Below, in pieces: positions 26,214-33,666 of a stretch of DNA of 64,000 nt (position 1 is the first letter of the stretch; the number at the start of each line of letters is the position of its first letter). Position numbers and translations under genes: made by a program. Origin of the DNA: Rhodococcus antarcticus (GTDB lineage: Bacteria; Actinomycetota; Actinomycetes; Mycobacteriales; Mycobacteriaceae); the NCBI RefSeq assembly GCF_026153295.1, contig NZ_CP110615.1:310001-374000 (forward strand), in the 5' to 3' direction. The notes beneath the pieces were generated by a model, which saw only the letters and a program-made list of their open reading frames with translations, did no database searches and was not told the origin of the DNA.

Positions 26214-26918
26214 TCAGCGGAGGTCAGCCGGGACGAGGCTGGCCAGGCGACGGACGGCGCGGTGCTGCAGCGCCTTGACCGCACCCTCGTTGCGTCCCAT
26301 CACCACGGCCGTCTCGGCGACGGAGAGACCCTGCAGGAAGCGGAGGGAGATGCACTCGCGCTGGTCCTCCCCGAGCTGGTCCACGCACTCCATCAGCGCG
26401 GCGTTCACCGCGCCGGCGACCACCTCCGCCTCGGGGTCGTCGGAGGAGTCGGAGTCGCGGAACTCCGAGGTGGTCACCTCCAGCCGGTAGCGGCTGGACT
26501 TCACGTGGTCGAGCACGAGGTTGCGGGCGATGGTGACGAACCACGCGCCGACGTCCTTGCCCTGGTAGCTCACCGAGGTGATCCGGCGCAGCGCTCGCAG
26601 GAACGCCTCGCTGGTGAGGTCCTCGGCGAGCAGCCGGTCGCCCACGCGGTAGAGGACGAACCGGAAGACCATGTCGACGTAGCGGTCGTAGAGGGCGCCG
26701 AAGGCGGCCGTGTCGCCGGCCTGGGCCGCGTGCACCAGCGCCCACGTCGCCAGCACGTCGCGCTCCTCGGCGTCGGTGCGGCCCAGCGGGTGCGGCTCGG
26801 CCACGATCTCCAGCGCAGGTGCTGCCGGGTCGACGGGGTCGGTCCTGGGGGGCTCGACCGGATCGGCGCCGTCGCGGGGGCTGGGGGCGCTGGACAACGG
26901 TCGCGCGCTCACGCGCAC
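26214..26918 (-). CDS. bldN: BldN-family ECF sigma factor
   Basis: An ECF sigma factor of 234 residues. Region 2 reads AFGALYDRYVDMVFRFVLYRVGDRLLAEDLTSEAFLRALRRI, followed by WFVTIARNLVLDHVKSSRYRLEVTTSE. Region 4 reads RECISLRFLQGLSVAETAVVMGRNEGAVKALQHRAVRRLA. These segments are very close to what I recall of Streptomyces BldN, which also lies near rex and hemA and is followed by its anti-sigma gene. A Pro-rich extension of about 65 residues precedes region 2. The GTG at 26918 is uncertain: there is no Shine-Dalgarno sequence, and a short reading frame ends one base before it. An upstream in-frame start would lengthen the protein to 304 residues. In M. tuberculosis this position holds other genes. 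Confidence 0.82.
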   Translation of the reverse strand: MRVSARPLSSAPSPRDGADPVEPPRTDPVDPAAPALEIVAEPHPLGRTDAEERDVLATWALVHAAQAGDTAAFGALYDRYVDMVFRFVLYRVGDRLLAEDLTSEAFLRALRRITSVSYQGKDVGAWFVTIARNLVLDHVKSSRYRLEVTTSEFRDSDSSDDPEAEVVAGAVNAALMECVDQLGEDQRECISLRFLQGLSVAETAVVMGRNEGAVKALQHRAVRRLASLVPADLR

Positions 26919-26919
26919 C

Positions 26920-26982
26920 TCATCGGCGCGATCGTCGTTGGAGGGGCAGGACAGGGGCGGTCCGGAGCTCGGCAGCCGACAT
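26920..26982 (-). CDS. Possible 20-codon leader peptide upstream of the sigma gene
   Basis: ATG at 26982, preceded by GAGGAGG, opens a 20-codon frame (MSAAELRTAPVLP...) whose TGA is one base from the GTG start of the sigma factor gene. The sigma start itself has no ribosome-binding site, so coupling through this leader is possible. It could also be a chance frame if the sigma protein really starts further upstream. Confidence 0.35.
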   Translation of the reverse strand: MSAAELRTAPVLPLQRRSRR

Positions 26983-27163
26983 GTTCCACCCCCTCCTCGT
27001 CGTGGCGCGGGCGCCGCGGTGCGGACGTCCACGGTGACGTGGGCCAGATCATAGCCGTTGTTACCGCCCGGTAGCGGTCGACGCCGCGGGCCCTGTGCGG
27101 CGGGACGGGCGGGCCTCCTCCGGGCCACCCGGAAGAGACCGAGCCTGCTGGCAGACTTCGGGA

Positions 27164-27427
27164 GTGCCCACCCCTTCTCGCATCACGCTGCTCACCCGCG
27201 CGGGGTGCACCGCGTGCGACGCGGCAGCCGACCGGCTCGACGAGATCTGCGGGGAGCTGGGCCTGGTGTGGGCGTCGCTCGACGTGGATGCGGCCGCGGG
27301 CAGTGGCGACCGGGAGACCCGCGCGGAGTTCGGCGACCGGCTGCCGGTGGTGCTCCTGGACGGGCGGGAGCACAGCTACGGCGGCGTCGACGAGTCACGG
27401 TTGCGACACGATCTCCAGCTCGGTTGA
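27164..27427 (+). CDS. Glutaredoxin-like protein
   Basis: An 87-residue thioredoxin-fold protein with RITLLTRAGCTACDAAADRL (redox motif CTAC near residue 14), the cis-Pro region DRLPVVLLDGREH and a short C-terminal helix. It corresponds to Rv0508, a DUF836/glutaredoxin-like protein upstream of hemA. It may reduce disulfides or mixed thiols in a mycothiol background. It is divergent from the sigma factor gene, whose leader overlaps the intervening 180 bp; that space contains no other recognisable feature. Confidence 0.85.
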   Translation: MPTPSRITLLTRAGCTACDAAADRLDEICGELGLVWASLDVDAAAGSGDRETRAEFGDRLPVVLLDGREHSYGGVDESRLRHDLQLG

Positions 27428-27532
27428 TCTTGGCCTCCAGTGGGTGGCCCCCCGAGCCGAGGTAGCTCCTGTCCGCGCCCATCCTTGCCGCGGCAGCGAA
27501 CCGGAGCACCCCTGCCGTGCGAACCTACCTGC

Positions 27533-29167
27533 ATGAGTGAGCAGCAGAACCCCCGCATCTCGGTACCCGCCTCGATCCTCGTGGGAGTACTGGCAGTTGG
27601 TGCGGCACTAGGGATCTCGAACCTGGTCGCCGGTCTCGTCAACCCGCCGTCGACGCCGTTCCTCGCAGTCGGCAACGCGGCGATCGACCGGACGCCCAAG
27701 GGGCTCCGTGAGTTCGGCATCAGCACGTTCGGGGCCAACGACAAGCCCGTGCTGCTGCTCGGCGTCGGCATCACCATGGTGATCCTGGGCGTCGTCGCAG
27801 GGCTGATCTCCCGGCGCCGGGCGCTGCCGGGGGTGATCCTGGTCGTCGTTCTCGGCGTGGTCGGGCTGGTGGCCGTCAACAGCCGCCCGAACACCACCAC
27901 CGTCGGCCTCGTCTCTCCCGTGGTCGCCGCGGTGGCCGGAGTGGCGGCCCTGCTGCTGCTGCGGCGGGCCACGCTGGCCCGCTCCGGGCACGTCCTCACG
28001 GCCAAGAACGCCACCGCCACCGAGCTCGCCGCAGCCTCGCACCCGGCCGCGGACGGCACCCCGGTCGACGAGCCCGCGGGAAGCTCGCACGGGGTGTCCC
28101 GGCGTGGCTTCCTGGGCACCTCGGCCGGGGTCGCGGTGGTGGCCGGTGCGGCCGGCTACGGCGGACAGCTGCTCGGCCGCGTCGACATCGCGAGCTCGCA
28201 GGCCGGCGTGGGCACGATCGCCGCGCCCGACCCACTTCCGGCTCTCAAGGCCTCCGCCGACTTCTCCGCCGACAAGGGACTGCCGTTCATCACCTCGAAC
28301 GCGGACTTCTACCGGGTGGACATCGCCCTCGGTGACGGTCCCGCGCTGACCACGCAGGACTGGTCGCTGCGCATCCACGGCATGGTGGACAAGGAGATCA
28401 CCCTCAGCTTCGCCGAGCTGATCGCCCGGCCGCTCATCGAGAAGCGCCTCACGTTCACCTGCATCTCCTACGTCATCGGCAGCGAGCTCGTGAGCACCGC
28501 CGACTGGGTGGGGGTCTCGCTGACCGACCTGATCAAGGAGGCCGGACCGCAGGGCGGCGCCGACCAGATCTTCTCCACGAGCAGCGACGGGTACACCGCC
28601 AGCACGCCGCTGGCCGCGGTGCTGGAGGCCGACCGCGGTGCGATGCTCGCGGTGAACATGAACGGCGAGCCGCTGCCCCAGGTGCACGGGTTCCCGGTCC
28701 GGATGATCGTGCCGGGCTTCTACGGCTACTGCTCGGCCACCAAGTGGCTGGTCGACATCGAGGTGACGTCGTTCGCCGACAAGAAGGCCTACTGGACCAC
28801 GCGCGACTACGCGGCGACCGCACCGGTGAAGACCGGGTCGAAGATCGTCTTCCCGAAGGGGCTCACCGAGCCCGTCCCCACCGGGACGGTGTCCGCCACC
28901 GGGGTCGCGTGGTCGCAGCCCAACGGCATCTCCAAGGTCGAGGTCCAGTTCGAGAACGGCAGCTGGATGGAGGCCCGCCTCGCCGACGACGAGGGGCCGA
29001 GCACGTGGCGGATGTGGCGGATCGACCTGCCCAACGTCAGCGCCGGCAACCACTTCCTCTCCTGCCGCGCCTACGACGGAAACGGTCAGCTCCAGACCGA
29101 CGTCATGAGCCCGGTGCTCCCCGACGGACAGTCGGGCCTGCACCGCATCAACTTCTCGGCGCGCTGA
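27533..29167 (+). CDS. Membrane molybdopterin-dependent oxidoreductase (sulfite oxidase family)
   Basis: A 544-residue protein with four N-terminal transmembrane helices (about residues 8-33, 75-97, 101-119 and 122-144), then a twin-arginine-like motif (SRRGFLG, Arg190-Arg191) followed by a fifth hydrophobic stretch. The molybdopterin domain comes next, with RLTFTCISYVIG (Cys310 as likely Mo ligand), HGFPVRMIVPGFYGYCSATKWL and a C-terminal Mo-cofactor dimerisation-like domain. The catalytic part should lie outside the membrane. This Sec-plus-Tat layout is known for a few actinobacterial membrane proteins. The substrate is unknown; sulfite or a related oxoanion is possible. Confidence 0.85.
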   Translation: MSEQQNPRISVPASILVGVLAVGAALGISNLVAGLVNPPSTPFLAVGNAAIDRTPKGLREFGISTFGANDKPVLLLGVGITMVILGVVAGLISRRRALPGVILVVVLGVVGLVAVNSRPNTTTVGLVSPVVAAVAGVAALLLLRRATLARSGHVLTAKNATATELAAASHPAADGTPVDEPAGSSHGVSRRGFLGTSAGVAVVAGAAGYGGQLLGRVDIASSQAGVGTIAAPDPLPALKASADFSADKGLPFITSNADFYRVDIALGDGPALTTQDWSLRIHGMVDKEITLSFAELIARPLIEKRLTFTCISYVIGSELVSTADWVGVSLTDLIKEAGPQGGADQIFSTSSDGYTASTPLAAVLEADRGAMLAVNMNGEPLPQVHGFPVRMIVPGFYGYCSATKWLVDIEVTSFADKKAYWTTRDYAATAPVKTGSKIVFPKGLTEPVPTGTVSATGVAWSQPNGISKVEVQFENGSWMEARLADDEGPSTWRMWRIDLPNVSAGNHFLSCRAYDGNGQLQTDVMSPVLPDGQSGLHRINFSAR

Positions 29168-29320
29168 CGCCGGGAGCACCCCAGGGTCCGCCGTGGTCGA
29201 TCCACTGTGGACCGTGAGGTGCGCGTGAGGTGAAGGTATCGATCGAGACTCGTTCTGCCCGTGGAGCTCAGCCGGGTCTGCGGTCGATGCTGAACCGTGA
29301 TCTTCTCGGATCGAACCGGA

Positions 29321-29369
29321 CGCAGGACTTCCTGCGTAGGTACACACGACGGCCCAGACGCACTGGGCC
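29321..29369 (+). promoter_or_regulatory. Palindrome and hairpin in the leader of the fasciclin gene
   Basis: CGCAGGACTTCCTGCG (29321-29336) is a perfect palindrome with 7-bp arms. It is followed by the hairpin GGCCCAG-ACGCA-CTGGGCC (29351-29369), which ends just before the Shine-Dalgarno GGAGG. The first may be an operator or part of a terminator for the molybdoenzyme gene, the second an mRNA leader structure. Confidence 0.45.
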
Positions 29370-29390
29370 CGCAACTTGGAGGTTCCTCTC

Positions 29391-30071
29391 GTGAAGAAGA
29401 CCCAGCGCCTCGCGGCAGTCGGCGCCCTCGCCGCCCTCACCCTCACCATCTCGGCCTGCAGCAGCGGGGAGACGGCGTCCACGACGTCGAGCTCCACCAC
29501 CGCATCTGCCGCCAAGACCACCACCGCGGCGCCCTCCTCCTCGAAGGCCGCCACCGCCGGCTCGGCCGACGGCGTCACCAAGATCGACCAGATCTTCGGC
29601 CCGGCCTGCTCGCAGGTCCCCACCACGGGCCCCGGCTCCGCGGCCGGCATGGTCGACGCGGCCGTCGGCACCGCCGCCAGCAACAACCCGCTGTTCAAGA
29701 CCCTCACCGCAGCGGTCACCGCGGCCGGCCTGGTCCCGACCCTGAACGACACCAAGGCGGCCTACACGGTCTTCGGCCCGATCGACTCCGCCTTCACGGC
29801 GCTGCCGGCCGGCACCCTCGACAAGCTCCTGGCCGACCCGTCGGGCCAGCTCACCACGATCCTGACCTACCACGTCATCCCCAAGCGCTACGACGCCGCC
29901 GGCCTGGTCGCCGCCGGTTCCGTCAAGTCCGTGCAGGGTGGCGAGGTCAAGATCACCGGCACCGCCGCCGCTCCCCTCATCAACGGCAACGAGGTCCTCT
30001 GCGGCAACATCCCGACCGCGAACGCCACCGTGTTCGCCATCGGCACCGTCCTGACCCCGCCGGCGAAGTAG
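29391..30071 (+). CDS. Secreted fasciclin-domain lipoprotein
   Basis: A 226-residue protein with a signal peptide ending in the lipobox TISAC (Cys near residue 23), a Ser/Thr/Ala-rich linker (about 25-65) and one FAS1 domain with NNPLFKTLTAAVTAAGL, YTVFGPIDSAFTALP and LTYHVIPKRY. It is most like the MPT70/MPT83 group of mycobacteria. FAS1 proteins take part in adhesion or cell-surface interactions. GTG 29391 is chosen because GGAGG is eight bases upstream. A strong terminator follows at 30128. In mycobacteria such genes are often controlled by an ECF sigma factor (SigK); whether the nearby BldN-type sigma factor acts here is unknown. Confidence 0.88.
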   Translation: MKKTQRLAAVGALAALTLTISACSSGETASTTSSSTTASAAKTTTAAPSSSKAATAGSADGVTKIDQIFGPACSQVPTTGPGSAAGMVDAAVGTAASNNPLFKTLTAAVTAAGLVPTLNDTKAAYTVFGPIDSAFTALPAGTLDKLLADPSGQLTTILTYHVIPKRYDAAGLVAAGSVKSVQGGEVKITGTAAAPLINGNEVLCGNIPTANATVFAIGTVLTPPAK

Positions 30072-30127
30072 TCCGAACCAGCTCCCCGAGCTGACGCACC
30101 ACCGGAGCACCAGCACGACATCTGCAC

Positions 30128-30163
30128 CCAGAGCGCCCCGGCCCACCGGCCGGGGCGCTCTGG
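30128..30163 (+). terminator. Strong hairpin terminator after the fasciclin gene
   Basis: CCAGAGCGCCCCGGCC (30128-30143) pairs perfectly with GGCCGGGGCGCTCTGG (30148-30163) around a 4-base loop. This is the strongest hairpin seen in the window. The rest of the 374-bp gap to rex holds the rex promoter and operator and an untranslated leader. Confidence 0.85.
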
Positions 30164-30272
30164 TGCGTCCGGACCGTTCCGTCCACGACCCGTCGCCCTG
30201 AGCCGATCCCGCGTCGTCCGACGGTGTCCCCCCGCGCGAGGGTGGACATGGCGCACGCCACACCCGGTCACT

Positions 30273-30301
30273 TTGTGCCTGTCTTCACAAGCGGTTACCG
30301 T
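30273..30301 (+). promoter_or_regulatory. Rex operator overlapping the rex promoter
   Basis: TTGTGCCTGTCTTCACAA (30273-30290) fits the Rex operator TTGTGAA-N4-TTCACAA except for two bases in the left half. Its first six bases, TTGTGC, are spaced 17 bases from TACCGT (30296-30301), so the operator would cover the -35 hexamer. Transcription would start near 30308, leaving a leader of about 138 bases before the rex start. Confidence 0.72.
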
Positions 30302-30445
30302 GGGGTCAACGCTGCAGGTGGGAGCCCCTCTCCGCCGTCCGGGCCACACTCCGGGCGCGCGCCGCCGGGGCATCGTCGAGACGAGCCAGTCCACCGCCGT
30401 GCCGAGCCCTCCGGGGTGGGGACCGCCACCGCTGGGAGAGCACAC

Positions 30446-31252
30446 GTGAGCCAGCACCACCAGGCCCGGGGAGCCCTGGCTGGGCCGCGCCCCGTGGTGC
30501 CGGTGCCGGTGCCCGGCGTCGATCCCACGGCCACCCGGGCTGTCCCGGAGGCCACCGTGGTCCGGCTCGCCGTCTACCTCCGCGTGCTCTGCGCACTGGC
30601 GGAGGCAGGCACTCCGACGGTGTCCAGCGAGGAGCTCGCCACCGCGTCCGGGGTCGGCTCGGCCAAGCTCCGCAAGGACCTCTCGTTCCTGGGCTCCAAC
30701 GGCACCCGCGGTGTCGGGTACGACGTGCCCCGGCTGGTCGCCCGCCTGGAGGCCACCCTGGGGCTCGACCGCGGCCACCAGGTGGTGCTGGTCGGGGCCG
30801 GCAACCTGGGTCACGCCCTGGCGGGCTACGACGGCTTCAGCCGGCGCGGCTTCGCGCTGGCGGCCCTGTTCGACAAGGACCACGCGCTGGTCGGCGAGCA
30901 GGTCGGCGGCACCGCGGTGCGCCACCTCGACGAGCTCGACGCCGTGTGCGCCGAGCTGGACATCGCGATCGGTGTGGTCGCCACCCCGGCCGAGGCTGCG
31001 CAGGACGTCTGCGACCGCCTCGTCGCCGCGGGGGTGCGCTGCATCCTCAACTTCGCGCCCGTGGTGCTGCAGGTGCCCGACGGCGTGGACGTCCGCAAGG
31101 TGGACCTCGCCGTCGAGATGCAGGTCCTCTCCTTCCACATGGCCCGCCGTGCCGCCGAGACCATCGGCGACGGCGCCCACGAGCTCGATCCCGCTGCCGG
31201 TCCTGGCGTTCGGGTCCCTGTCACCGAGAACGGGCCGGTGGTCGTGCCGTGA
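30446..31252 (+). CDS. rex: Redox-sensing transcriptional repressor Rex
   Basis: A 268-residue repressor that releases DNA when NADH rises. The N-terminal winged helix ([19 protein letters not shown], then [28 protein letters not shown]) precedes a Rossmann domain with [19 protein letters not shown]. The C-terminal domain-swap helix reads [17 protein letters not shown] at 30446 has GGGAGAG upstream; the frame is open further upstream but without conserved sequence. Rex genes at the head of hemA-hemC-hemD operons are well known in Streptomyces. Here too the stop overlaps the hemA start, and an operator lies in its own promoter, so autoregulation is likely. Confidence 0.95.
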   Translation: MSQHHQARGALAGPRPVVPVPVPGVDPTATRAVPEATVVRLAVYLRVLCALAEAGTPTVSSEELATASGVGSAKLRKDLSFLGSNGTRGVGYDVPRLVARLEATLGLDRGHQVVLVGAGNLGHALAGYDGFSRRGFALAALFDKDHALVGEQVGGTAVRHLDELDAVCAELDIAIGVVATPAEAAQDVCDRLVAAGVRCILNFAPVVLQVPDGVDVRKVDLAVEMQVLSFHMARRAAETIGDGAHELDPAAGPGVRVPVTENGPVVVP

Positions 31253-32640
31253 GTGTTCTGCTCGTCGGGATGTCGCACGAGAGCGCGCCGGTTGCTGCGC
31301 TCGAGCGCCTGGCCGTCTCCGACACCGACCGGCCCAAGCTGCTCGAGGAGCTGTTGCGCTCTCCGCGCGTGTCCGAGGCCATGCTCGTCTCCACCTGCAA
31401 CCGCGTCGAGGTGTACGCGGTGGTCGACGCCTTCCACGGGGCGCTGGCCGACGTCGGTCAGGTGCTCGCCGACCACGCCGGGTCGACCGTGGCCGAGCTC
31501 ACCGACCTGGCCGGGCCGGGTGGGCTCCGCGTCCTCTACGGCGAGAAGGCCGTGGAGCACCTGTTCCGGGTGGCCAGCGGGCTGAACTCGATGGTCAAGG
31601 GGGAGCAGCAGATCCTGGGCCAGATCCGGGCCGCCTACGCCGCGGCCGACGCCCAGCAGGCCGCCGGGCGCACCGTGCACGAGCTCGCCCAGCAGGCCCT
31701 GCACGTGGGCAAGCGGGTGCACTCCGAGACCAGCATCGACTCCGCCGGGGCGTCCGTGGTCTCCGTGGCGCTGGCCCGCGCGGCGGCGGCCCTGGGGGTG
31801 GCCAGCCTGGCCGGACGGCGGGCGGTGGTCCTCGGCGCCGGAGCGATGGGCGGCCTGGCCGTCGCGCACCTGCAGCGGGCCGGCGCAGCGGAGATCCTCG
31901 TGGCGAACCGCACGCCCTCGCGCGCCTCGGTGCTGGCCGCCACCGTGCAGGGCGTGAGCGCGCGGGCCATCGCCGTGGACGAGCTCCCCGCAGCCCTGGC
32001 GCAGGCCGACGTGCTCGTCACCTGCACGGGCGCGGTGGGCACGGTGGTCACCCTGGCGCAGGCCCACACCGCGCTCGCCCGACGGTCCGCCGACCGTGGG
32101 CCGCTCGTGGTGTGCGACCTGGGGCTCCCGCGGGACGTGGACCCCGCCGTGGCGTCGCTGCCCGGAGTGGTCCTGGTGGACCTGGAGACCCTGCAGCGCG
32201 ACCCCGGGGCCAGTGCAGCAGCCGACGACACCGCGGCCGCCGAGCAGATCGTCGCGGCCGAGCTCGCGGGCTACCTGGCTGCGCAGCGCTCGGCCGAGGT
32301 CACCCCCACGGTGACCGCCCTGCGCCGCCGGGCTGCCGAGGTGGTGGAGGCGGAGCTGCTGCGCCTGGACGCACGGCTGCCGGGACTGGGGGGCCAGGAC
32401 CGCGACGAGGTGGCCCGCACCGTGCGCCGGGTCGTGGACAAGCTGCTGCACGCGCCGACGGTGCGGGTCAAGCAGCTCGCGTCCGCCCCGGGCGGCGACA
32501 GCTACGCCGAGGCGCTGCGCGAGCTGTTCGGGCTCGGGCCGGGCACGGTGGACGCCGTGGCGGGCCCGACGGAGCTGCTGAGCGCCGAGGACGGCCCCGG
32601 CACCGTCGAGGACCGGCTGCTCGGGGGTGAGGACTCGTGA
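31249..32640 (+). CDS. hemA: Glutamyl-tRNA reductase HemA
   Basis: First committed step of tetrapyrrole synthesis by the C5 route: NADPH-dependent reduction of glutamyl-tRNA to glutamate-1-semialdehyde. The 463-residue product has the nucleophile Cys50 in [12 protein letters not shown], the signature [21 protein letters not shown], the NADPH domain start [13 protein letters not shown], and a C-terminal dimerisation region. The GTG start overlaps the rex stop by 4 bp and the gene overlaps hemC by 4 bp. As part of the rex operon it should be repressed at low NADH. Confidence 0.96.
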   Translation: MSVLLVGMSHESAPVAALERLAVSDTDRPKLLEELLRSPRVSEAMLVSTCNRVEVYAVVDAFHGALADVGQVLADHAGSTVAELTDLAGPGGLRVLYGEKAVEHLFRVASGLNSMVKGEQQILGQIRAAYAAADAQQAAGRTVHELAQQALHVGKRVHSETSIDSAGASVVSVALARAAAALGVASLAGRRAVVLGAGAMGGLAVAHLQRAGAAEILVANRTPSRASVLAATVQGVSARAIAVDELPAALAQADVLVTCTGAVGTVVTLAQAHTALARRSADRGPLVVCDLGLPRDVDPAVASLPGVVLVDLETLQRDPGASAAADDTAAAEQIVAAELAGYLAAQRSAEVTPTVTALRRRAAEVVEAELLRLDARLPGLGGQDRDEVARTVRRVVDKLLHAPTVRVKQLASAPGGDSYAEALRELFGLGPGTVDAVAGPTELLSAEDGPGTVEDRLLGGEDS

Positions 32641-33602
32641 GCGCGGGGACCGTGGACGCGCACGTCGCCGTGCTGCGGATCGGCACCCGGGGCAGCGTGC
32701 TCGCCCTGACCCAGGCCGGCACCGTCCGCGACGCGATCATCGCCGCCGGCACTCCCGCCGAGCTCGTGGTGGTGCACACGGCTGGCGACGGCTCGCACGC
32801 CCCCGTCGAGCAGATCGGCGTCGGGGTGTTCACCGCGGCACTGCGAGAGGCGCTGGCCCGCGGTGACGTCGACGTTGCCGTGCACTCCTACAAGGACCTG
32901 CCCACCGCGCCCGACGGCCGGATCACCCTGGCGGCGGTGCCGGTGCGCGAGGACACCCGCGACGCGCTCGTGGCCCGCGACGGCATGGTGCTCGGCGAGC
33001 TGCCCGCCGGCTCGACCGTGGGGACGTCCGCCCCTCGCCGGGTCGCCCAGATCCTGGCGCTGGGGCTGGGGCTGGTGCTCGTCCCGCTCCGCGGCAACAT
33101 CGATAGCCGGCTGGCCAGGGTCAGCTCCGGCGAGCTCGACGCCGTGGTCGTGGCCCGCGCCGGACTCTCCCGGGTGGGACGGCTGGCCGAGGTGACCCAG
33201 GCCCTGGACCCCATCGACGTGCTGCCGGCCCCGGCCCAGGGAGCGCTCGCGGTGGAGTGCCGGGCCGACGACCTGGCGACGACCGCGGTGCTCGCCACTT
33301 TGGACGATCCGCCCAGCCGTGCCACCGTGGACGCCGAGCGCGCCCTGCTCGCCGCCCTCGAGGCGGGGTGCACCGCCCCGGTGGGCGCGGTGGCCGAGAT
33401 CGTCGAGTCCCTCGACGACGACGGCCGGGTGTTCGAGGAGATGTCCCTGCGCGGCTGCGCGGCGGCGCTGGACGGGTCCGAGGTGCTCCGCGCCTCCGCC
33501 GTCGGTCCGGTGTCCGACGCGGTGGCGCTGGGGCGGGCCGTGGCCGCCGAGCTCCTGGAGATGGGCGCGCACGACCTGATGACCGCGGTGGCGACCCCGT
33601 GA
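32637..33602 (+). CDS. hemC: Hydroxymethylbilane synthase (porphobilinogen deaminase)
   Basis: Polymerises four porphobilinogens to hydroxymethylbilane. The 321-residue protein shows [24 protein letters not shown] (catalytic Asp), [17 protein letters not shown] and the dipyrromethane-binding Cys245 in [10 protein letters not shown]. Its length is normal. The GTG start overlaps the hemA stop (GTGA), so translation is coupled. Confidence 0.96.
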   Translation: MSAGTVDAHVAVLRIGTRGSVLALTQAGTVRDAIIAAGTPAELVVVHTAGDGSHAPVEQIGVGVFTAALREALARGDVDVAVHSYKDLPTAPDGRITLAAVPVREDTRDALVARDGMVLGELPAGSTVGTSAPRRVAQILALGLGLVLVPLRGNIDSRLARVSSGELDAVVVARAGLSRVGRLAEVTQALDPIDVLPAPAQGALAVECRADDLATTAVLATLDDPPSRATVDAERALLAALEAGCTAPVGAVAEIVESLDDDGRVFEEMSLRGCAAALDGSEVLRASAVGPVSDAVALGRAVAAELLEMGAHDLMTAVATP

Positions 33603-33666
33603 CAGCACGACCGGACGACACGTCCACCCAGGAACCGGGTGGCGACCCAGCACTGGAGAGCGAGCG

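Noticed and set aside
23641-26490. Open frame of about 950 codons on the plus strand opposite the HAD phosphatase, DUF5667 and sigma factor genes
   Set aside because: Composition is Gly/Arg/Ala/Asp-rich with no motif, and it crosses three genes that have clear families on the minus strand.
30164-30445. Riboswitch or attenuator in the rex leader
   Set aside because: Apart from the Rex operator and promoter, I see no conserved aptamer pattern or terminator hairpin in the leader.
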